Shown one piece after another: positions 31,907-37,755 of a stretch of DNA of 37,755 nt. The stretch comes from Prochloron sp. SulCav_FS08_3_32_3330. Its GTDB lineage: Bacteria > Cyanobacteriota > Cyanobacteriia > Cyanobacteriales > DYNF01. The first letter of the stretch is position 1; the number at the start of each line of letters is the position of its first letter. The position numbers and the translations under genes are program-made. The stretch spans positions 1-37,755 of the forward strand of contig DYNF01000037.1 of the NCBI GenBank assembly GCA_020721205.1, in the 5' to 3' direction. The notes under the pieces were generated by a model that saw only the letters and a program-made list of their open reading frames with translations, was not told where the DNA came from and did no database searches.

Positions 31907-33409
31907 ATGAATAAGTTATTTTATGGTGATAATTTAGAGGTTTTAAGAAAGTATATTAAGGATGAAACTGTGGATCTTTGTTATATTGATCCCCCCTTCA
32001 ACTCAAAACGTAATTATAACCAAATTTATAATAATATTGGTAAGGAAGATACGGCACAATCTCAAGCTTTTCTTGATACTTGGACTTGGGATGATTATGC
32101 TAATCTTGGTTTAAGGGAAATTCAAGAGAATTATTTAGGACATTTTACTACTCAATCAATTGATTTAATTAACGGTTTAACTAAAGTTTTAGGTAAGGGA
32201 AGTTTACTTGCTTATTTAGTAAATATGACCTTAAGAATAGCAGAAATTTATCGAGTTTTAAAGTCTACGGGTAGCTTTTATTTACATTGTGATCCTACAG
32301 CTAGTCATTATTTAAAATTAATTATAGATGGCATTTTTTGTAGTCAAGGTGGCAATTTTCAAAATGAAATAATTTGGAGTTATAAAAAATGGGCGGTTGC
32401 TGAAAAAAGTTTTTCCAGAAATCATGATATAATTTTGTTTTACAGTAAAAATGAAAAAAAATCTTTATTTAATGTTCTTTTACAAGAACGTGCGGCATCA
32501 ACTTTAAAAAGATTTGGCAATAAAAAGATCGTTTCTGGACATAATGAAAACGGGAAAAGAGTACCATCACAAACTACAGATGAAGACTCTAAAGGTGTTA
32601 AGATGTCAGATGTTTGGGAAATTCCGATTATTGCACCTTCTTCTAAAGAAAGATTAGGTTATCCAACGCAAAAACCGGAGGCATTATTAGAAAGAATTAT
32701 TAAAGCTAGTAGCAATGAAAATGATCTTATTTTAGACGCTTTTTGTGGTTGTGGGACAAGTATTGCAGTGGCACAAAGATTAAATCGAAAATGGATCGGT
32801 ATTGATATAACTTATCAAAGTATAAGTTTAATATTAAAGAGATTAGAAGATAGTTTCGGTAAAGAAATATTAGATATAATTGAATTAAATGGTATTCCTA
32901 AAGATATAAATTCAGCCATAGCTTTAGCAAATAAAAAAGATGATCGGACTAGAAAAGAATTTGAAAAATGGGCAGTTTTAACCTATAGTAATAACAGAGC
33001 AGTTATTAATAATAAAAAAGGGAAAGATCAAGGAATTGATGGGATCGCTTATTTTCAAGGGGATAATGATGAGCCTGAAAAAATTATTTTACAAGTAAAA
33101 TCGGGTAAAGTTAAATCAGGAGATATTCGAGATTTACAAGGTACATTAACCTTACAAAATGGGGAAATTGGTATTTTTATTACCTTACAAGAACCCACAA
33201 AAGACATGATTCAAACAGCAAAAATGGCGGGAATTTATCAAAGTAAATTTATGGCTCAACCCTGTGATAAAATTCAGATTATTACAGTTAAAGATATAAT
33301 TGAAAATCAAAAAAGATTAGATATAAGATTAAGTTTTGAAGTGTTAAAATCTGCGGAAAAACAACAACAAATTAAATCTAATCAAATGAAATTAGAAATT
33401 GAAATTTGA
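31907..33409 (+). CDS. DNA methyltransferase fused to an Mrr-like nuclease domain
   Basis: The 500-residue protein has an amino-methyltransferase of the beta layout: motif IV DPPF (28-31) precedes motif I DAFCGCG (277-283). From about 345 a second domain shows the pattern GKDQGIDG (372-379) and QVKSG (396-400), a D..QxK site of Mrr-type nucleases. One chain could thus methylate and cleave. The start has GGAGAAAC upstream. There is no separate restriction gene beside it. Either a self-contained restriction-modification enzyme or a methylase with a DNA-binding tail is possible. Confidence 0.85.
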   Translation: MNKLFYGDNLEVLRKYIKDETVDLCYIDPPFNSKRNYNQIYNNIGKEDTAQSQAFLDTWTWDDYANLGLREIQENYLGHFTTQSIDLINGLTKVLGKGSLLAYLVNMTLRIAEIYRVLKSTGSFYLHCDPTASHYLKLIIDGIFCSQGGNFQNEIIWSYKKWAVAEKSFSRNHDIILFYSKNEKKSLFNVLLQERAASTLKRFGNKKIVSGHNENGKRVPSQTTDEDSKGVKMSDVWEIPIIAPSSKERLGYPTQKPEALLERIIKASSNENDLILDAFCGCGTSIAVAQRLNRKWIGIDITYQSISLILKRLEDSFGKEILDIIELNGIPKDINSAIALANKKDDRTRKEFEKWAVLTYSNNRAVINNKKGKDQGIDGIAYFQGDNDEPEKIILQVKSGKVKSGDIRDLQGTLTLQNGEIGIFITLQEPTKDMIQTAKMAGIYQSKFMAQPCDKIQIITVKDIIENQKRLDIRLSFEVLKSAEKQQQIKSNQMKLEIEI

Positions 33410-33435
33410 TTAGATTTACCTATCCTCACTTTTTA

Positions 33436-33444
33436 TGTTATAAT
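33436..33444 (+). promoter_or_regulatory. Extended -10 promoter before the toxin remnant
   Basis: TGTTATAAT, preceded by CTCACTTTTTA, which looks like a shortened version of the CTCACCTTACAATTTTTAGG block that precedes the island promoters at 12908 and 14123. Confidence 0.5.
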
Positions 33445-33454
33445 GATTATTTAA

Positions 33455-33541
33455 TTTCCTGATGGAAAAGGTTATCCTGTAACATCAAGATCAATGACAA
33501 AATCTGAAAAACAAAAATATAATAAATGGAGGAATTACTAA
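33455..33541 (+). pseudogene. 3' remnant of a BrnT-like toxin
   Basis: Twenty-eight codons without a start read FPDGKGYPVTSRSMTKSEKQ and end KYNKWRNY before TAA, which overlaps the next ATG (TAATG). The TSRSMTKSEKQKY run is like the end of BrnT-type toxins (T.R.MT..EK..Y). The 5' part is gone and a promoter stands directly in front, so a deletion is likely. Confidence 0.6.
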
Positions 33542-33792
33542 TGAATAATAAAGCTATTCCTACAACTAATTCCATAGAAGAATTAGCTAACTTTTGGGAT
33601 AATCATGAACTAACAGACTTTGAAGATCAAATAGAAATAGTTACTGAATCTATCTTTGAAAAAAATACTATAGTGGAAATTGCGCTACAATCTAAAGAGA
33701 TTGAAAAAGTTAAACAAATCGCTCAATTAAAGGGAATTAATTATTCTGATTTAATTCGGGAATGGGTTTTAGAAAAAGTCAAAACTGCCTGA
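33541..33792 (+). CDS. CopG/BrnA-like antitoxin, orphan
   Basis: The ATG at 33541 is chosen over the upstream ATG at 33526, as GGAGG (33528-33532) is placed for it. The 83-residue protein has the ELANFWDNHELTDF start and a C-terminal ribbon-helix-helix-like part (EIEKVKQIAQLKGINYSDLI). Such antitoxins pair with BrnT-type toxins; here only the toxin's tail remains upstream. Confidence 0.75.
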   Translation: MNNKAIPTTNSIEELANFWDNHELTDFEDQIEIVTESIFEKNTIVEIALQSKEIEKVKQIAQLKGINYSDLIREWVLEKVKTA

Positions 33793-33876
33793 ATTAATTA
33801 TCAGCGATTATTTTAACACTTTAACTATACTATAAAATCATTTTTTCTATTTTACATAAAAAATCAATCAAAAATT

Positions 33877-34080
33877 ATGAATGGTAAATATGATGCTGAA
33901 GTTGATGTTTTAAGAATTAATTGGAGTAATGCTCCCATAGAAGAAAGTGACTCTATTAGTCCGGGTGTCATTCTCGATTATGATTTAGAAGGTAATGTCA
34001 TTGGCATTGAAATTCTTAATGTCTCTAAAAAAATAGAACATTTAAAACCTTTATTAAAGGAGAAAATTTTAAGTCATTAA
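33877..34080 (+). CDS. DUF2283 protein
   Basis: The 67-residue protein matches DUF2283: YDAEVDVLRINWSNAPIEES, then PGVILDYDLEGNVIGIEILN. The family is small, widespread near toxin-antitoxin genes, and without an established function. It stands alone here. Confidence 0.85.
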   Translation: MNGKYDAEVDVLRINWSNAPIEESDSISPGVILDYDLEGNVIGIEILNVSKKIEHLKPLLKEKILSH

Positions 34081-34183
34081 TTTACTATTTGATCAAATCA
34101 TAAGATTCTTAAAAATGAAACTTACTCAAACTTATTTCCGTCATTAATATCACTTTTTACAACATTTATACCCCAAAAAAAAC

Positions 34184-35803
34184 ATGAAAGTTCTACTGAT
34201 TTATCCTCTATTTCCTAAAAGTTTTTGGTCTTTTGAAAAAACCCTCGAATTGGTAGGGCGAAAAGCGATGTTACCTCCCCTCGGTTTAATTACCGTCGCC
34301 GGAATATTACCCTCACAATGGGAATTGAAGTTAGTCGATCGCAACGTGGAAGATATCACCGAAGCACAATGGGAATGGGCGCAAATCGTGATTTTATCCG
34401 GCATGATCGTGCAAAAACAAGATTTATTAGATCAAGTTACCGAAGCAAAACGACGGGGTAAAAAGGTTGCTGTGGGCGGACCCTACGCTACTGCTTTACA
34501 TGAGGAAGTGGAAGCTGTGGGTGCTGATTACCTCATTTTAGATGAGGGAGAAATTACTATTCCTCTGTTTGTGTCTGCGGTAGAAAACGGAGTAACCTCT
34601 GGTATTTTTCGTTCTAATGGGGAAAGACCTGATGTTACCACAACTCCGATCGCCCGTTTTGACCTCTTAAAATTTGATGCTTATTCGGAAATGGCGGTAC
34701 AATTTTCCCGAGGTTGTCCTTTTCAATGTGAGTTTTGTGATATAATTGTACTTTATGGACGGAAACCTCGGACAAAATCCCCGGAACAAATGATCGCTGA
34801 ATTAGAGCGACTTTATGAGTTAGGATGGCGACGGAGTATTTTTATGGTAGATGATAATTTTATTGGTAATAAACGTAATGTGAAATTATTACTGAAAGAA
34901 TTAGCACCTTGGATGAAAGAAAAGGGATATCCTTTCACTTTTGCCACTGAAGCATCGGTGGATTTAGCAAATGATCAAGAATTGATGGACTTAATGACGG
35001 AGTGTAATTTTGGGGCGGTTTTCCTCGGTATTGAAACTCCCGATACTGATAGTTTAACGGTGACTCAGAAATATCAGAATACAAGGGATCCTTTAAGTGA
35101 GTCTGTCCAGAAAATTATTAAATCAGGATTGCGAGTAATGGCAGGATTTATCGTCGGTTTTGATGGGGAAAAATCCGGCGCAGGCGATCGCATCGTTAAT
35201 TTTGTGGAAAAAACCACCATTCCGATCGCCTTATTTAGTATGTTACAGGCGTTACCTGATACGGCTTTATGGCATCGTTTGAAAAAAGAAGGGCGTTTAC
35301 AAGCTGAATCTGCTAACATTAATCAGACCACTTTAATGAATTTTATTCCTACTCGTCCGATAGAAGAAATTGCCTTAGAATTTGTTAATAGTTTTTGGGA
35401 ATTATACGATCCAGAAAAGTTTTTAGATCGCACTTATCGTCATTATCGGATCTTAGGAGAAGCCCCTTGTCATAATGACCCGAATAAGAAGAAAAAACGC
35501 AAAGAGAAAAAGCCTTTAGAGTGGATAACAATTCGGGCATTTTTAACGATTTGTTGGCGACAAGGTTTCATCAGAAAAACACGCTGGAAATTCTGGGTAT
35601 ATTTATTAGAAATGTATCGTTATAATCGTGGTGGTATTCCTAGTTATTTATCAGTTTGTGCGCAGATTGAACACTTTTTAGAATATCGTCAAATAGTTAA
35701 AGATGAAATTTCTGCACAAATTGATGAATATTTAAAACAAGAAGCTTTACTAAAGGAAAATCAAGCAAAAGTTAAGCAAGAAATTACGGCGATCGCTAGT
35801 TAA
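34184..35803 (+). CDS. B12-binding radical SAM protein (DUF4070), paralogue 2
   Basis: The 539-residue protein has the same layout as paralogue 1: B12-binding-like start (LPPLGLITVAGILPSQWELK), SRGCPFQCEFC cluster site, DUF4070 tail. It carries a lysine-rich insert (NKKKKRKEKKP) near residue 440 that the other copy lacks. HIP1 octamers lie inside the gene and it is somewhat richer in G+C than paralogue 1, which suggests it is the older resident. Confidence 0.88.
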   Translation: MKVLLIYPLFPKSFWSFEKTLELVGRKAMLPPLGLITVAGILPSQWELKLVDRNVEDITEAQWEWAQIVILSGMIVQKQDLLDQVTEAKRRGKKVAVGGPYATALHEEVEAVGADYLILDEGEITIPLFVSAVENGVTSGIFRSNGERPDVTTTPIARFDLLKFDAYSEMAVQFSRGCPFQCEFCDIIVLYGRKPRTKSPEQMIAELERLYELGWRRSIFMVDDNFIGNKRNVKLLLKELAPWMKEKGYPFTFATEASVDLANDQELMDLMTECNFGAVFLGIETPDTDSLTVTQKYQNTRDPLSESVQKIIKSGLRVMAGFIVGFDGEKSGAGDRIVNFVEKTTIPIALFSMLQALPDTALWHRLKKEGRLQAESANINQTTLMNFIPTRPIEEIALEFVNSFWELYDPEKFLDRTYRHYRILGEAPCHNDPNKKKKRKEKKPLEWITIRAFLTICWRQGFIRKTRWKFWVYLLEMYRYNRGGIPSYLSVCAQIEHFLEYRQIVKDEISAQIDEYLKQEALLKENQAKVKQEITAIAS

Positions 35804-35822
35804 ATATTCGTAATTAGGGTAC

Positions 35823-35962
35823 TACCGGATCTGTTATGCTAAATTAGCACGAAAGTCTGACAAAATGGAAAATTAAGTGATTAATAGATCATAAAAGCTC
35901 AAATTTTTAGATTGTAAGGCTTTGAGATATTAAAAATTATTTTTAGCATAACAAGTCCGGTA
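35823..35962. mobile_element. MITE-like element with 21-bp terminal inverted repeats
   Basis: The ends TACCGGATCTGTTATGCTAA (from 35823) and the complement of TACCGGACTTGTTATGCTAA (to 35962) differ at two places. The element is 140 bp, has no gene, and its ends include TA, as for Tc1/IS630-type target sites. It lies between the radical SAM gene and the SPFH gene. Confidence 0.75.
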
Positions 35963-36010
35963 AAACCATTATTTAATAAAATATAAAATATTTTAAACGA
36001 GGACAAAACA

Positions 36011-37465
36011 ATGGATAAAAAACCTGCTCAAAATACCTATTTACAACAAGTTTTACAGGAACAAGAAGAAGTTAATCTAAAATTACAAAAAAGACGGGCT
36101 TTCCCACAGCCAACTAATGCTCCGGCTATGGTACAGAGTAATTTTCAAGCAATGAGTGATAGTTTTGCTAATAATGAGATTAGTTCACCTCCTCATATTG
36201 GTAAAGCGGTAGAATATCGAATAACAGGTTTTTGGTTGTGGAAAACGGTGGTTGTTCCTCCTAATGTTTATGTAGTTCATACTCGTAGAGGACAGGATCA
36301 ACCTATTCATATTGGGAGAGGAATTTCTTTTCCTTTTAACCCTTTAACTGATGCTTTTTTAGTTATACCTTCTGCTGTTCAAACTATCTTAATTAATGCT
36401 AATTGTATTTGTATTGAACGTCAAGGAATTTTAGTTCAAGCTTATGTACAATGGATTATTGATGACATTAAAACTGCTTATTGGAAATTAGATTTTTCTG
36501 ACCCGGAAGATCAAATGGGTATTGTTAATCTTCAATTAAGAGAACAGGCTGAAGCGGCTATTAAAGATAAGGTAGCTACGATGAGTATTGATGAAGTTTT
36601 AAGCGATAAACAACCAATAATTGAAGAATTAACTCATCGTTTACAAAATGTAGCTGAAGGTAACAAAGATAATCAGGGAACTTATGAAGGTTTAGGCTTA
36701 AAAATTGTTACTGTACAGATAAAAGAAGCGGTAGTTAGTTCAGCCCAATTATGGCAAAATTTACAAATTCCTTTTCGAGTTGAAAGGGAAAAATTGGCAC
36801 GTTTAGCTGAGTTACAAAATAGTGAAGAAATTAAGAAAAGGGAGTTAGAAAATAGAGTAATTCAAGAAAGAGCAGAATTAAATGCTCAAAGTGAATTAGA
36901 TATTTTAAAAGCTACTCAAGAAAAGACGAAATATGATCGAGAATATAGTGAAATGTTACGTCGTCACACTTTGAATGAAGAAGCGATCAGACAAAAATTA
37001 ATCGAAGAAAATGCAACTTTTCAAGCTAAAAATGAGGCAAAATTAGAGTTAGTTTTACAGGAATTAGAGTTAGAAAAAAGACGGATTACTGTGGAAAAAG
37101 AAAAAGTTACAGAACAAATACTTTTAGATGAAATTCAAAGACAAAAAGTGAAAGCAGAGGTAACAGGAACTTTAGATCTTCAACAATTACAAAATCTTGC
37201 TGATTTTGAACAAAAACAACGGGAATTAAATTTAGAAAAAGAAAGAAAAGACCTTGAAAATAATATTTCTGAAAGTAATCTTCAAGGTCAATTAATTACA
37301 CAATTACCGGAAATTGCGAAAAATTTACCGATGCCGGATCAACAAAATACGACAATTATTACTACAGATAATCAAGAGGGAAATCTTAATACTTTATTAG
37401 GTTTTATTAGTAGTATTTTAAGTTTATTAAAATCAGAAAAAAAGGAGCTTGAAAATAAATTGTAG
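36011..37465 (+). CDS. SPFH (band 7/flotillin-like) protein with long coiled coil
   Basis: The 484-residue protein has an SPFH domain (about 70-260: VVVPPNVYVVHTRRGQDQPI, then AYVQWIIDDIKTAYWKLDF) and a charged coiled coil (about 265-420, EKLARLAELQNSEEIKKREL). There is no clear N-terminal membrane segment; a short hydrophobic stretch, LLGFISSILSLL, lies at the C-terminus. SPFH proteins form large membrane-bound rings. The partner is unknown. The stop codon lies inside the start of the repeat at 37462. Confidence 0.85.
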   Translation: MDKKPAQNTYLQQVLQEQEEVNLKLQKRRAFPQPTNAPAMVQSNFQAMSDSFANNEISSPPHIGKAVEYRITGFWLWKTVVVPPNVYVVHTRRGQDQPIHIGRGISFPFNPLTDAFLVIPSAVQTILINANCICIERQGILVQAYVQWIIDDIKTAYWKLDFSDPEDQMGIVNLQLREQAEAAIKDKVATMSIDEVLSDKQPIIEELTHRLQNVAEGNKDNQGTYEGLGLKIVTVQIKEAVVSSAQLWQNLQIPFRVEREKLARLAELQNSEEIKKRELENRVIQERAELNAQSELDILKATQEKTKYDREYSEMLRRHTLNEEAIRQKLIEENATFQAKNEAKLELVLQELELEKRRITVEKEKVTEQILLDEIQRQKVKAEVTGTLDLQQLQNLADFEQKQRELNLEKERKDLENNISESNLQGQLITQLPEIAKNLPMPDQQNTTIITTDNQEGNLNTLLGFISSILSLLKSEKKELENKL

Positions 37466-37526
37466 GGGGCAACTTTTTAAAAAGAAACAATTAATATTTT
37501 AATAAATAATAAGTTGCCAACCTTAC
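37462..37526 (+). repeat. Outlying copy of the island repeat
   Basis: Left arm GTAGGGGGCAACTTT, right arm AAGTTGCCAACCTTAC. The SPFH stop codon TAG (37463-37465) is formed by the repeat's own second to fourth bases. Confidence 0.7.
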
Positions 37527-37589
37527 AATTTTTTATGATCTAAAAAAGTTCGTAGTTGGGCTTCGGTTTCCCAATCTAGTTAGGGCTAA

Positions 37590-37755
37590 AGCAGGGTGTT
37601 TTCATTCTTCTGAATGCAACGGGTTGAAACCCGTTGCTACATAAGCAAAACAGGCATACGCAGGTTGAATTTTTTTAATATTAGTTAATATTTAATTTTA
37701 AAACCCGGGTCGCCCGTGGTTTTGTTTGAGTAGCAACGGGTTTTAACCCGTTGAA
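37590..37755 (+). repeat. Three-copy hairpin repeat, copy 3 (cut by window end)
   Basis: Starts GCAGGGTGTTTTCATTCT, then GCAACGGGTT/AACCCGTTGC (37616-37637), the conserved GCAAAACAGGCATACGCAGG, a hairpin AAAACCCGGG..CCCGTGGTTTT, and a last hairpin that the window cuts. The second hairpin has a different sequence from copy 2 but the same shape. Confidence 0.85.

Noticed and set aside
30156-35803. Naming the radical SAM genes hpnP
   Set aside because: HpnP is in the same family, but no hopanoid genes are in the window and two copies make the assignment unsafe.

Overview
The window is chromosomal DNA of a low-GC cyanobacterium. The evidence is scattered HIP1-type octamers (GCGATCGC, for example near 9157, 16364 and 35806), a ThiO-ThiG fusion, a kinase with a GUN4 domain, a carotenoid oxygenase, MenC, RemA/DUF370, cyanobacterial DUF433 and XisH/XisI genes, and dispersed palindromes of kinds common in cyanobacteria. 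A relative of Geminocystis, Cyanobacterium or Cyanothece would fit, but the genus cannot be fixed from the sequence alone. I see no tRNA, rRNA or CRISPR array.

Layout. 1-184: 3' end of an IS200/IS605-type tnpB with its right-end hairpin. 189-5131: aldo/keto reductase with Fe-S domain, bifunctional nuclease, RemA-like protein, GUN4 kinase, PPC-domain exported protein, and a 53-residue protein with a Pho-box-like triple repeat upstream. 5343-8262: pstB, pstA and pstC (transcribed C-A-B) without pstS. 8652-10411: nfu and murD. 10554-12624: xisH/xisI and a STAND ATPase whose conserved N-terminus continues upstream of any usable start codon.

12831-18259 is the most striking part. Seven toxin-antitoxin-like segments in 5.5 kb are separated by eight copies of a 64-65 bp imperfect hairpin repeat, all in the same orientation. 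Several repeats are followed by an extended -10 promoter that serves the next module. Several segments carry deletion scars, mostly in toxin genes: a RelE remnant, a DUF5615 gene that runs into a repeat, an antitoxin fused to the last residues of a PIN toxin, and a vanished module that left a start codon and half a repeat. Outlying repeat copies lie at 26345 and 37462.

18422-29886: thiO/G, a second small antitoxin/toxin patch with an internally deleted VapC, an envelope operon (DUF4340, YiiX-like hydrolase, DUF4878 lipoprotein), a tandem Usp protein, an LpxB-like glycosyltransferase, an HTH protein, a carotenoid oxygenase, a VapBC pair and menC. 30156-35803: two close paralogues of a B12-binding radical SAM protein flank a DNA methyltransferase fused to a nuclease domain, an orphan antitoxin with the tail of its lost toxin, and a DUF2283 gene. 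36011-37465: an SPFH/coiled-coil protein.

The intergenic DNA is unusually rich in palindromic elements: a GTAGAGACGT family with perfect, compensated symmetry, a multi-hairpin repeat present three times with a compensatory stem change, two or three MITE-like elements, and 7-nt tandem repeats.
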